From Gordonibacter sp036659115 (GTDB lineage: Bacteria; Actinomycetota; Coriobacteriia; Coriobacteriales; Eggerthellaceae), in assembly GCF_036659115.1 (NCBI RefSeq), contig NZ_JAVXDF010000001.1: a DNA stretch of 64,000 nucleotides; one strand, written 5' to 3'. The notes beneath the pieces were generated by a model. That model saw only the letters and a list, made by a program, of their open reading frames with translations, had not been told where the DNA came from and did not search any database. The first letter of the stretch is position 1, and each line of letters starts with the position of its first letter. Of this stretch, positions 32,786-41,292 are shown piece after piece. The position numbers and the translations under genes were made by a program.

Positions 32786-32899
32786 TGATGCGAGTTTCAA
32801 AACCAACTCGATCACCCCGAGCACGAAGGTGCCAAAACTAAGCACCAGCCCGAGAACCTGCAAGATCACCCCAGTAAAAGCAACAACAAAATCATCCAT
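32696..32899 (-). CDS. Small hydrophobic peptide, putative type I toxin
   Basis: A 67-residue protein with one long hydrophobic helix (residues 4-36) and a basic tail. The segment LVLSFGTFVLGVIELVLKL resembles the LSFGTF-type core of holin-like and TxpA/Fst-type type I toxins. The ATG at 32899 has AGGGGG about nine bases upstream; the longer open frame before it lacks a ribosome site. A plus-strand promoter drives RNA antisense to its 3' end, the usual type I layout. It would insert into the membrane and depolarise it when not silenced. The family match is by eye and the toxicity is inferred. Confidence 0.6.
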   Translation of the reverse strand: MDDFVVAFTGVILQVLGLVLSFGTFVLGVIELVLKLASKIRPGRPLRTNRSCTNSPNRRSKFESRRE

Positions 32900-33151
32900 A
32901 GAGGACCACCCCCTTCCCTGTCTAGAATAGGAAATGGATGTTAAGAGGGTGGGAGCCTCCCCGCCTGGACAAGTTTGTGGGTAGCATCCTATCAGGACTG
33001 ATGACGTCAAAGCTATCCCGGTGGAACCACGATTTTCTCAGCAAAAGCCAAGCAGGTTGGTAGTAAAAATCCAGCAAAACTCAGTCAGGAGTCAAGCAAG
33101 GCGGGGTTACCTCGTTCGGAATCTCACTGCAAAAGCATACGGCAATATCAC

Positions 33152-33175
33152 CCCGATTATGGTGCCGCAATCGGG
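33152..33175 (-). terminator. Hairpin after nth
   Basis: CCCGATT and AATCGGG, seven pairs with a ten-base loop, lie six bases after the nth stop codon. No T-run follows. The remaining bases up to the toxin gene (32900-33150) hold nothing recognised beyond a probable toxin leader. Confidence 0.4.
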
Positions 33176-33180
33176 TCGCG

Positions 33181-33837
33181 TTACGCTTTTCCGCAGCTGG
33201 GGCAGAGGTCGCAGAGGAAGCATTCGCCGCATTTGGGGCGCCGCGCTATGCAAGTTGCGCGGCCGAACAGCACCCATTGGTGGTTGATGGGGCCCCAGCA
33301 CTCGCGCGGATAGAGTTTCAGCAAGTCCTCCTCCACCTTTCCCGCTGTTTCCTCCTTGGTGAACTTGAGCTTGTGGGCTATGCGGAATACGTGGGTGTCT
33401 ACGGCGATGCCCTCCACGATGCCGAAGCCTTCGTTCATGACGATGTTCGCCGTCTTGCGGCCGACGCCGGGAAGGCGCTGCAACTCCTCCATGGTCCGCG
33501 GCACCTCGCCGCCGAACTCCGAGAGCACCATTTGAGCGCATTTGATGACGTTGGCGGCCTTTGTGTGGTAGAAGCCGATAGTGCGGATGATGTCCTCGAC
33601 GTCGCCGATGTTCGCGGCTGCGAGATCGGGAATGGTGGGGTAGCGCTCCCACAGCGCCGGAGTCACGCGGTTCACGCCCTTGTCGGTGGTCTGGGCGGAG
33701 AGCAGTACGGCTATGGTCAGGCGGAACGGGTCGTTCCAGTAGTGCAAGGCGCATTCAGCGGCAGGATAGTGCACGTTCATGCGGTCTTCGACGGCCAGGG
33801 CGCGTTCGCGCTTTGCTTTCATAGATTCGCGTGGCAT
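33181..33837 (-). CDS. nth: Endonuclease III
   Basis: A 218-residue base-excision repair enzyme that removes oxidised pyrimidines and cuts the abasic site. The helix-hairpin-helix is LPGVGRKTANIV with the catalytic Lys. The catalytic Asp is in VDTHVFRI, and the Fe-S cluster has the exact C-x6-C-x2-C-x5-C spacing near the C-terminus (CIARRPKCGEC). The length is normal for the family. The ATG at 33837 has GAAGGAGG just upstream; the longer frame is not used. A TATACT box is on the minus strand at 33877-33882. It contrasts with the cluster-free MutY-like enzyme at 6286. Confidence 0.95.
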   Translation of the reverse strand: MPRESMKAKRERALAVEDRMNVHYPAAECALHYWNDPFRLTIAVLLSAQTTDKGVNRVTPALWERYPTIPDLAAANIGDVEDIIRTIGFYHTKAANVIKCAQMVLSEFGGEVPRTMEELQRLPGVGRKTANIVMNEGFGIVEGIAVDTHVFRIAHKLKFTKEETAGKVEEDLLKLYPRECWGPINHQWVLFGRATCIARRPKCGECFLCDLCPSCGKA

Positions 33838-34201
33838 ATGACCTCCTTCGCGACAGGGTAAGTTGCATTGGCATTCAGTATAGCGAACGAACGACGCGTC
33901 GTCTGGTGTGCTTGGTTGAATGCTGGAGCAAGGCAAACTGACCCATTTGTTGGAAGTGAGCAAAGGGTCGTGGATGGAAGACCAGTATCGAGAACTTACG
34001 ACGGGGTGATCACGTAGCGGGCGCTGGTGCTCGAGGACGGATTCATCTTGCTTCCGGGGCGCCCTGAGGCACTCGGCGCGAACGGTGTAGTACACTGTCT
34101 AGGCTACTCCGCTTTGCCGACAAGAGGGAGTGGGCGCACTTGATGGAGAGCCGCAAACGCGGCTTTTTCGCGTTGCTTTCATACGGACAAGGACCAGGTT
34201 C
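33838..34201. other. Divergent intergenic region, nth/mfd
   Basis: These 364 bases hold no gene. Seen: the nth TATACT box (33877-33882, minus); a palindrome GTGTAGTACAC near 34085 that may overlap the mfd promoter; and a terminator-like hairpin in the mfd leader. Small open frames here are not supported. Confidence 0.5.
34149..34168 (+). terminator. Terminator-like hairpin in the mfd leader
   Basis: AGCCGC and GCGGCT with an AAAC loop, followed by five Ts. It lies 34 bases before the mfd start codon and downstream of any likely promoter, so it could act as an attenuator or insulate mfd from read-through. Confidence 0.55.
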
Positions 34202-37200
34202 ATGCTCATAGATTCATTGACGTTCACGCTGGAGAAATCGGATGCCCTCGACGGGTTTTGGGGTAAGCTCGACGCAGGTGAGGACTCCACGTTGGGTGTG
34301 GCGTCATCGGCGCGACCGTTTTTGGTGGCGGCCCGCTTCGCGCACAAGTTGCAGCCCACGCTCGTGGTGGTTGCGGGCGAAGACGCTGCCGTGGCGTTCG
34401 CGCGCTCGGCGGCGGCCTATTTGGGTGACGAGCGCGTCATGCGCTTTCCCGAGCGGGCCGACCATCCCTTTGCGCCCAAGCCCGCCGACCCCGTCCAGGT
34501 GGCGCGCCGCATGGAGGCCGTGCATGCGCTGGCATCCGGGCGCGCGGCCGTGGTGGTGGCCAGCGCCCGGGCGTTGTTGCGTACACTGGCGCCCGTGGGG
34601 TCGAATGTGTTTCTGCCACTGGTGCTGGAGGCGGGTCGCGAGCTTGCTGCTATGACGGGTGCCACGGAGACGGGCGTGGCAGCGTTTGAGGACGTGGCCC
34701 GCGCGCTCGAGGAGCGCGGCTTTGCCAACACCGGCGAGTTGGACGGCCCCGGCACGTTCGCCGTGCGCGGCGGCACCATCGACGTGTACCCGGGCAACCT
34801 GGTGTATCCGGTGCGCCTGGACTTCTTTGGCGACGAGCTGGACGAGATACGCCGCATCGTGCCTTCCACCGGTCAGACCATCCAGGCGCTGCCGCGGGTG
34901 GACGTGTACCCGGTGATCGAGTTTGCCGCCACGAAAAGCGCGCTTGCCCGCGCTCGCGAGAAGCTGGCGCGTCCCGCGAGTACAAACCCCGCCCTGCGCG
35001 ACGTGCTGGAGAAGCTGGAGGGCGGCCTGCGCTTCGACGGTGCCGACGTGTTGCTGCCCTACCTGTACAACAAGACGGCCACGCTCGGCGACTATCTGCG
35101 CCCTGATGCGCTGACGGCGCTTGTGGAGCCGCGCTCGCTCTTCGACGATGCGACGCATGCCATGGACGACGTTCGCGGTCGCGCCAAGGGCACGCAGGTG
35201 GCGCTTGAAGGCCTCTACGCCGACCCGGCTAAGTTGAATTTCGGCGACAACCAGCGCGCCACCTATGTGTCTATCATGCGCGTGGGCGGGCACATTGACG
35301 ACGAGCTGCCGGTGAAGCGCGTGGAGGTGGCGGGGCATCCTGACAAGCTCTACGGCCGTTTGCGCTCGCTCGTGGATACCGACTACACGGTGGTGTTCAG
35401 CGCGCCGAACTACCGCGCGCGCCAAGACATGAAGTTGGCGTTCGTGGACCAGGGGCTGCCCATCCAGGAGCGGCTGGACGTGGCTGACGGCGAAGACGGC
35501 GCGTCGCCGGGCGCGGCATCTTTGGCCGGCTCTGGGGCTACGGCGTCAAAGCGCAACCTGGGCACGTCGGAGGCTGCGGCGAAGCGGCAGCTGCGACGGG
35601 GCGTGGTGAACGTGGTGGACGTGGACATTCCGCTGGGCATGATCATCCCGAAGGCGAAGCTGGCGCTGGTGAGCGTGTCTGACACTCAAGGTGCCTCCAC
35701 GGCGCGTCCGAGCCGCCACATCGACATCACCGAGATCACGTTTCCCTACAAGCCGGGCGACTACGTGGTGCACGCATCGCACGGCGTGGCGCACTTCAAG
35801 GAGCTGGTGCGCCGCGACGTGGATGGCACGGCGCGCGACTACCTGCTGCTGGAATACTCCGAAGGCGACAAGCTTTACGTGCCGGTGGAGCAGCTCGACC
35901 GCGTGACCCGCTACGTGGGGCCGGAGGGTGCCTCTCCACGTCTCACGCGCCTGAACACGGCCGACTGGTCGCGTGCTATGAGCAAGGCCCGTGCCGCCAC
36001 TAAAAAACTCGCCTTCGACTTGGTGGACGTGTACACGCGTCGCGCGACGGTGCAGGGCTACCGCTTCGGGCCGGACACGGTCATGCAGCGCGAGATGGAA
36101 GAGGCGTTTCCTTACCAGGAGACGCCCGACCAGCTGTCTGCCATCGCCGACGTGAAGGCCGACATGCAGTCGGCCAAGCCCATGGATCGCCTGGTATGCG
36201 GCGATGTGGGCTTCGGCAAGACCGAGGTGGCCCTGCGTGCGGCGTTCAAGGCCACGCAGGATTCCAAGCAGGTCATGGTGCTGTGTCCGACCACCATCCT
36301 GGCGCAGCAGCACTTCACGAACTTCAAGGAGCGCTGCGAGCCCTTTGCGGTGCGTGTGGAGGTGCTCTCGCGCTTCCGCACGCCGGCGCAGCAAGCTGCG
36401 GCCCTCAAGGGGTTCCAGGAGGGCGACGTGGACATCCTCGTGGGCACGCACCGCCTGCTATCGCGTGACGTGAACCCGCACGATCTGGGGCTCGTGATCA
36501 TCGACGAGGAGCAGCGCTTCGGCGTGGGCCACAAGGAGCAGCTGAAGAACCTGCGCGAGTCCATCGACGTGTTGACGCTGTCGGCTACGCCCATCCCGCG
36601 CACCATGCAGATGTCGCTGTCGGGCGTGCGCGACATGAGCCTGATACTCACCGCGCCCGACGAGCGGCGTCCGGTGGAAGTGCACGTAGGCGAGTGGGAC
36701 CCCGACTTGGTGAGCGCAGCTATCCGCCGCGAGCTGGCGCGCGGCGGGCAGGTGTACTACGTGTCGAACCGCGTGCGCACCATGGAGGAGGCCGTGCGCC
36801 GCGTGATGGCCGCCGCCGGCGAGGCGCGCGTGGGCGTGGCGCACGGGCAGATGTCGAAGGACGAACTTGAGCGCGTCATGGAGGACTTCGTGGCAGGCGA
36901 GCTGGATGTGCTGGTGGCCACCACCATCATCGAGAGCGGCATCGACAACCCGCATACCAACACGCTCATCATTGAGGACTCGCAGCGCTACGGACTGTCC
37001 CAGATGTACCAGCTGAAGGGCCGCGTGGGTCGCTCGTCCACGCAGGCCTTCGCTTACTTCATGTTCCCTGAGCACGTGAGCCTGACCGAGGAGGCGCAGG
37101 CGCGCCTGACCGCGCTCGACGAGCATACCGACTTGGGCAGCGGCATGCGCATCGCCATGCGCGACTTGGAGATACGCGGCGCAGGTAGCCTTATGGGCGC

Positions 37201-37753
37201 CGAGCAGTCCGGCAACATGTCGGCCGTGGGCTTCGACCTGTTTGCGCAGATGCTCTCCCAGGCCGTAAACTCCACGCGCGAGGGCGACCTCAAGGCCATG
37301 GACGCGCTGCCGCCCGCGCTCTCCGACATCACGGTGAACGTGCCGGGGCACACCTACCTGCCCGAGGACTACGTGCCGGACGCCGACGAGCGCGTGCTGT
37401 GGTACCGCAAGATCGCCAGTGCCGCCACCGAGCAGGCGGTGGAAGAGGTGGCTGCCGACCTTGTGGACAAGCGCCCCGACATGCCGCAGGCTGCGAAGAA
37501 CCTGCTGGAGCGCGCCCGCATCAAGGCGTTCGCCAACGAGCACCATATCAAGACCGTGTCCATCACGGCGGGCCGCTTGGTGGTGGAGCCTATCGACGTG
37601 CCCCGCGACAAGATGACGGGCCTGCGCCGCGCGGGCGGCCGCTACTTGGCCGACAAGCGCAAGCTACAACTGCCCCTGCGCTACTTCAAGCTGGACGAAG
37701 GCGACAACCTGCTGGGCCCGGTATTCGCGTTTCTAAAGGAGTTGGCAGGGTAG
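34202..37753 (+). CDS. mfd: Transcription-repair coupling factor
   Basis: An 1183-residue translocase that removes RNA polymerase stalled at DNA damage and recruits UvrA. Domains in order: UvrB-like N-terminal module (to about 330), a variable Ala/Gly-rich linker near 440-470, the CarD-like RNA polymerase binding domain from about 512 (YKPGDYVVHASHGVAHFK), the helicase pair (GDVGFGKTE near 667, IIDEEQRFG, LSATPIPRTM, ESGIDNPHTNT), the TRG motif region and the C-terminal D7 domain. The ATG at 34202 (MLIDSL) has a modest AAGGA site; an upstream GTG in the same frame is less likely. The length is normal for Mfd. Confidence 0.96.
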   Translation: MLIDSLTFTLEKSDALDGFWGKLDAGEDSTLGVASSARPFLVAARFAHKLQPTLVVVAGEDAAVAFARSAAAYLGDERVMRFPERADHPFAPKPADPVQVARRMEAVHALASGRAAVVVASARALLRTLAPVGSNVFLPLVLEAGRELAAMTGATETGVAAFEDVARALEERGFANTGELDGPGTFAVRGGTIDVYPGNLVYPVRLDFFGDELDEIRRIVPSTGQTIQALPRVDVYPVIEFAATKSALARAREKLARPASTNPALRDVLEKLEGGLRFDGADVLLPYLYNKTATLGDYLRPDALTALVEPRSLFDDATHAMDDVRGRAKGTQVALEGLYADPAKLNFGDNQRATYVSIMRVGGHIDDELPVKRVEVAGHPDKLYGRLRSLVDTDYTVVFSAPNYRARQDMKLAFVDQGLPIQERLDVADGEDGASPGAASLAGSGATASKRNLGTSEAAAKRQLRRGVVNVVDVDIPLGMIIPKAKLALVSVSDTQGASTARPSRHIDITEITFPYKPGDYVVHASHGVAHFKELVRRDVDGTARDYLLLEYSEGDKLYVPVEQLDRVTRYVGPEGASPRLTRLNTADWSRAMSKARAATKKLAFDLVDVYTRRATVQGYRFGPDTVMQREMEEAFPYQETPDQLSAIADVKADMQSAKPMDRLVCGDVGFGKTEVALRAAFKATQDSKQVMVLCPTTILAQQHFTNFKERCEPFAVRVEVLSRFRTPAQQAAALKGFQEGDVDILVGTHRLLSRDVNPHDLGLVIIDEEQRFGVGHKEQLKNLRESIDVLTLSATPIPRTMQMSLSGVRDMSLILTAPDERRPVEVHVGEWDPDLVSAAIRRELARGGQVYYVSNRVRTMEEAVRRVMAAAGEARVGVAHGQMSKDELERVMEDFVAGELDVLVATTIIESGIDNPHTNTLIIEDSQRYGLSQMYQLKGRVGRSSTQAFAYFMFPEHVSLTEEAQARLTALDEHTDLGSGMRIAMRDLEIRGAGSLMGAEQSGNMSAVGFDLFAQMLSQAVNSTREGDLKAMDALPPALSDITVNVPGHTYLPEDYVPDADERVLWYRKIASAATEQAVEEVAADLVDKRPDMPQAAKNLLERARIKAFANEHHIKTVSITAGRLVVEPIDVPRDKMTGLRRAGGRYLADKRKLQLPLRYFKLDEGDNLLGPVFAFLKELAG

Positions 37754-37769
37754 ATTCGCTTCCTGCCAA
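37742..37769 (+). terminator. Hairpin at the mfd 3' end
   Basis: TTGGCAGG and CCTGCCAA, eight pairs, with the mfd stop codon in the loop. No T-run follows, so strength is uncertain. Confidence 0.4.
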
Positions 37770-37770
37770 G

Positions 37771-37885
37771 AGCAGTGCCCGGGGAAACCCAGTCGCTCGG
37801 CAGTACTCGCCGCTTTGCGGCTGCGGCGCCGCGAAGCAAGTCCCCGAAGGGGAAAGTCGCTTGGTGGGTATCCCTGGGCACTGTT
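37771..37885. mobile_element. MITE-like palindromic element
   Basis: A 115-base element with imperfect 20-base terminal inverted repeats: AGCAGTGCCCGGGGAAACCC at 37771-37790 and GGGTATCCCTGGGCACTGTT at 37866-37885. They pair at about 19 of 20 positions, counting G-U pairs. Inside are three smaller hairpins (CCGC-TTT-GCGG; GCGGCGCCGC; TCCCC-GAA-GGGGA). No gene is present. The structure fits a miniature inverted-repeat element or a REP-like unit; a structured RNA is the alternative. Confidence 0.55.
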
Positions 37886-37958
37886 CCCTGAGGGAGCGAT
37901 GCGGTGGGCGGGATGAAGGGTATGGTTGTAGGATTGATAGTGGTAAGGGAGGTTTGTT

Positions 37959-38708
37959 ATGGATGCTCGTTTCATCAACCTGACGCCGGAGAACCTGGCC
38001 GACGAACAGGTGAGCTGCATCATTCGCAGCAAGAAACCCCACCCGGGTATCGAGGCTAAGAAACACTGGCTTGCTGAGCGCCTGGTAGAGGGCCATGTGT
38101 TCAGGAAACTGGATGCGAAGGCGACGGTGTTCATCGAGTATGCCCCGCTTGAGACGGCTTGGGTCCCCATCGTGGGAGACAACTATATATACTTATACTG
38201 CCTCTGGGTATACGGTGCCCCCAAGGGACAGGGGTACGGCCGTGCACTCATGGAATACTGCTTAGCCGATGCCCGAGCCAAGGGTAAGTCGGGCGTGTGC
38301 ATGCTGGGCGCCAAGAAGCAGAAATCCTGGCTTTCCGACCAGTCCTTTGCGAAGAAGTACGGGTTCGAAGTGGTCGATACTACCAACAACGGCTACGAGT
38401 TGCTCGCCCTTTCCTTCGACGGAGGCATGCCTCGGTTTGCGCCGGGTGCCAAGGAGGAGCGCATCGAGCGCCAGGAGCTGACGATCTACTACGACTTCCA
38501 GTGCCCTTACGTTCCGGGACATATTGAGTCGTTGAAGCGGTACTGCGAGGACAAAGGCGTCCCTTTGTCTCTCGTGCAAGTGGATTCGTTGCAAAAGGCA
38601 AAGGAGCTACCCTGCGTGTTCAACAACTGGGCGGTGTTCTACCAGGGGAATTTCGAGACGGTGAACCTGGTGGATACGGCTTATGTGGAGAGAATCCTCA
38701 AGAAGTAA
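37959..38708 (+). CDS. GNAT acetyltransferase with YoaP domain
   Basis: A 249-residue protein. Residues 1-150 are a GNAT fold with the acetyl-CoA loop (GAPKGQGYGRALME), and residues 165-249 are a YoaP-like thioredoxin-fold domain (ELTIYYDFQCPYVPGHIESL, with one Cys near its start). Proteins of this build acetylate unknown amine substrates. GGGAGG lies seven bases before the ATG. It sits downstream of mfd but after a MITE-like element, so it is likely transcribed separately, perhaps with the DMT transporter that begins 36 bases after its stop. Confidence 0.88.
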   Translation: MDARFINLTPENLADEQVSCIIRSKKPHPGIEAKKHWLAERLVEGHVFRKLDAKATVFIEYAPLETAWVPIVGDNYIYLYCLWVYGAPKGQGYGRALMEYCLADARAKGKSGVCMLGAKKQKSWLSDQSFAKKYGFEVVDTTNNGYELLALSFDGGMPRFAPGAKEERIERQELTIYYDFQCPYVPGHIESLKRYCEDKGVPLSLVQVDSLQKAKELPCVFNNWAVFYQGNFETVNLVDTAYVERILKK

Positions 38709-38744
38709 GCCAGGCGGCCAGAGTAGATGAGACAAGGAGTCGGC

Positions 38745-39788
38745 GTGGGTTCGAGTGAGTTGAGGGAAACTGCTCCCGGCGAAGGCGTTCATGCGGGGGA
38801 GGCATTCTTCCGCAAGCGGTTTTGGCGGGGCATCGTGTGTACGTTGGTGGGAGCGGCCCTCTGGGGATTTTCGGGGGCCTGCGCGCAGTTCCTGCTGTCG
38901 AACTACGCCATCACCCCGGCGTTCATTACTAGCGCCCGCATGCTGGGGGCCGGGTTGCTGTTCTTGATCGTGCTGTGGGCAACGCAGCGCGAAAAGCTCT
39001 TCTCCATGCTGCGCGACAAGCTCACGATGGGCAGGCTTGCGGTGTTCGGCGGTGTGGGACTGTACTTGTGCCAGATAACCTACGCCATCGTCATCGGCTA
39101 CACGAACGCGGGCACGGCCACGGTGCTGCAGTGCACGGGCATTGCATTCGTCCTGCTGTTCACGTGCGTGTTCTTGCGACGGCTCCCGCGCGTACGCGAA
39201 ACGGTGGGGCTGGTGGCAGCCATGGGCTCTACCTGGATCATTGCCACGCAGGGCGATGTGGGCACTCTGGCGTTGCCTTTGTCGGGGCTGGTATGGGGTA
39301 TCGCGAACGGGTTGTCGGTCGCATTCTATATTATGTTCCCAAAGAGCCTTTTTGCCGAGTGGGGGAGCTTTGCCGTAACGGGCCTCGGTATGCTGGTGGG
39401 GGGCATTGCGGCTACGGCTGTATGGCTATCGGGTATCCTCGACGGCCAGGCAGGAGCGTTACCTGTCATGGATGCGGCGGGGTGGTCGGTCTTGGCTGTC
39501 ATCGCCGTCGTGGGAACGTTCGCGGCGTTTGCCTTATACCTCCATGGGGTATCTGTTATAGGCTCGGTGAAGGGAAGCCTCCTTGGTGCCATTGAGCCGG
39601 TGAGCGCCACGGTGTTCGCGGCGCTGTGGTTGGGCACGGCGTTCACGGGAGCCGACTGGATAGGTTTTGCGCTCATGATCGCCATGATATTCTTGGTGAC
39701 AGGGGAGAAGCCGAGCATGCCCGATGATGCCGCCGCCTCGAAAAGCGATGGCGAAGATCATGTTGGCAAGATGGCTTCTGAATCCTGA
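38745..39788 (+). CDS. EamA/DMT-family transporter
   Basis: A 347-residue membrane protein with ten helices in two EamA repeats (VGAALWGFSGACAQFLL near residue 35 and LSGLVWGIANGLSVAF near 185). It has a 25-residue polar N-terminus and a 25-residue polar tail. It is probably a metabolite exporter of unknown substrate, and is only distantly similar to the DMT protein at 12996. The GTG at 38745 is chosen because AAGGAG is five bases upstream; an ATG at 38727 is open but lacks a site. It is probably cotranscribed with the GNAT gene. Confidence 0.85.
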   Translation: MGSSELRETAPGEGVHAGEAFFRKRFWRGIVCTLVGAALWGFSGACAQFLLSNYAITPAFITSARMLGAGLLFLIVLWATQREKLFSMLRDKLTMGRLAVFGGVGLYLCQITYAIVIGYTNAGTATVLQCTGIAFVLLFTCVFLRRLPRVRETVGLVAAMGSTWIIATQGDVGTLALPLSGLVWGIANGLSVAFYIMFPKSLFAEWGSFAVTGLGMLVGGIAATAVWLSGILDGQAGALPVMDAAGWSVLAVIAVVGTFAAFALYLHGVSVIGSVKGSLLGAIEPVSATVFAALWLGTAFTGADWIGFALMIAMIFLVTGEKPSMPDDAAASKSDGEDHVGKMASES

Positions 39789-39851
39789 CAACTCCGCGTT
39801 GCCCTACAGTGGGGAGGTGTCGCAACGCGATTGTCCAACCTATGGCTTGCA

Positions 39852-39942
39852 GGTGGGCGCAGCTGGTGGGTGCGGCTGGTGGGTGCAGCTGGCAGGTGCA
39901 GCTGGCGGGTGCAGCTGGTGGGCGAAGCTGGTGGGTGCAGCT
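39852..39942 (+). repeat. 13-base tandem repeat (seven copies)
   Basis: Seven head-to-tail copies of a 13-base unit with consensus GGTGGGTGCAGCT, with a few substitutions. The unit length is not a multiple of three, and no supported gene covers it, so it is a non-coding minisatellite. Copy number may differ between strains. Confidence 0.92.
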
Positions 39943-39974
39943 GCTGACGGCGCGGGAGATGGTAGGTTCGGTGT

Positions 39975-40112
39975 GGACAAAAATAGCGTTCGGGGCCTTG
40001 CTCAGCGTATGGCAAGCGTCTATGGGGTTTTGCGACCTGGTCTTTTGTATGCCAGAAGTTGATTTGCCTTCAAAATCGCTGTTTTTCGCAACCCCGAACC
40101 TCGTTTTTGTCC
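39975..40112. mobile_element. Second MITE-like palindromic element
   Basis: A 138-base element with imperfect 21-base terminal inverted repeats. The left end is GGACAAAAA-TAGC-GTTCGGGG (39975-39995); the complement of the right end (40092-40112) is GGACAAAAA-CGAG-GTTCGGGG, so 17 or more of 21 match. Inside, GGGGTTTTGCGA and TCGCAACCCC can pair with each other, so alternative folds are possible. The open frames across it have no ribosome site. The remaining 100 bases up to the next gene hold nothing recognised. Confidence 0.55.
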
Positions 40113-40212
40113 ATGACCCTTTGAATTATATAAATGGAAGCGCTGTATGCACGACGTTGGAAAGCGGGTAGCATTCTGCTCGGTCAGCTCGCCGACGTCG
40201 ATGGCTTCCGGG

Positions 40213-41034
40213 CTAGGTGCCGTAAGGACGGAATCCGAAGTAGGTTTCCAGCGCGTCGGCGAAAGCTGCTTCGTCGGGCAGCGGCGTGCGGGTTCTCTCG
40301 CCGTTGGCACGCACAGTCAGCGTGTCGTCCCAGATGCCGTAGTAGCCATCCTTGGTGCGTAGGTTGGCGATGCGGTGGTCGTGGAACTCCATGCCAGGTT
40401 GCGAGCACGACAGGTTCAGCGAGTCGAAGTCCTTGTCGGTAACTGTTGCCAAGCAGAATTCTACCTCGGTCTGCGTGCGCGAGGGCCCCTCGATGCCGTA
40501 GAGATCCTTCTTCGCTTGGGTTACGCGGTCGATGGCCCACCAGTAGTCGTCAAGTTTGTTGGTGGTGAAGCGCTCGCCGCGGATAACCTGCTCCTGTCCG
40601 TTGCTCAAGTTTACCGAGGCACACGGCAAGGGGCCGCCGAACCCTACGTCGGCGAACACCTCGCGGCCGTCGATTGCCACCAAGATGCCCCGATGGTTGA
40701 TGGGGTCTTTCTCGATCTGTCCGCACACGGCGCGGCACAAACACGGGCGCGCTGCGAATCCTAAGCTGACCAACAGGCGCTCGAACAGCGCGTTCAGCTC
40801 ATAGCAGTAGCCGCCGCGATGTTGCGTGACGATCTTGTCGAACACGTGGCCGGGATCGAGGTCGGGTGCCTCGGTGCACTGGTGCATGTCGATGGTCTCG
40901 AACGGAATCGAGCATTGATGGGCGTATACCAGCTCGTCGAGCGCGCCCTGCGTTGCGCCTGCCGGCCTCGTGCAGCCGATGCGCTCCAAGTAGGCTTGCG
41001 CCTGCGGTGCGGTGAAGGCTCCTTTGTTTTCCAT
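40213..41034 (-). CDS. Arylamine N-acetyltransferase
   Basis: A 273-residue NAT-family enzyme that transfers acetyl groups from acetyl-CoA to arylamines or hydrazines, or makes related amide bonds. The catalytic triad is visible: Cys in RGGYCYELN, His in INHRGILV and Asp in ADVGFGG. The length is normal. The ATG at 41034 (MENKGAF) has AGGGGA seven bases upstream; an in-frame start nine codons earlier is possible. It is divergent from the M19 dipeptidase gene. NATs in gut bacteria can acetylate drugs such as 5-aminosalicylate; that is known for the family, not shown here. Confidence 0.92.
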   Translation of the reverse strand: MENKGAFTAPQAQAYLERIGCTRPAGATQGALDELVYAHQCSIPFETIDMHQCTEAPDLDPGHVFDKIVTQHRGGYCYELNALFERLLVSLGFAARPCLCRAVCGQIEKDPINHRGILVAIDGREVFADVGFGGPLPCASVNLSNGQEQVIRGERFTTNKLDDYWWAIDRVTQAKKDLYGIEGPSRTQTEVEFCLATVTDKDFDSLNLSCSQPGMEFHDHRIANLRTKDGYYGIWDDTLTVRANGERTRTPLPDEAAFADALETYFGFRPYGT

Positions 41035-41292
41035 GATGTCCCCTGTCCCCTGAAAGCGCAACGCGATCCCCTGAACGCATTGCTGATATCGATGACTATA
41101 ATACTCGACAGAGGCATGATAGTGCTCGCCAATCTTATGTTGGGAGGGCGAAGACGCCCTTGAATCCGAGGTGTTTTCTTGGCTATAATCGGCTGCGAGA
41201 ATGAGGAAGGGCGAACGCTCGGGACCCCTGTGCTGCTGCGGGTGAGGGCTGCGACAGGCGCTTTGGTGAAATAGACATTAGCTCGAGAAAGA

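Noticed and set aside
33838..34095. N-terminal extension of endonuclease III
   Set aside because: The strong ribosome site is at the ATG 33837, and family length is reached from there.
37771..37885. The palindromic element as 4.5S/SRP or 6S RNA
   Set aside because: It lacks the SRP core sequence and is too short, without the central bubble, for 6S RNA.
39724..40171. Overlapping open frames across the 13-base repeats
   Set aside because: Their apparent protein repeats are only the minisatellite read in different frames; there are no ribosome sites.
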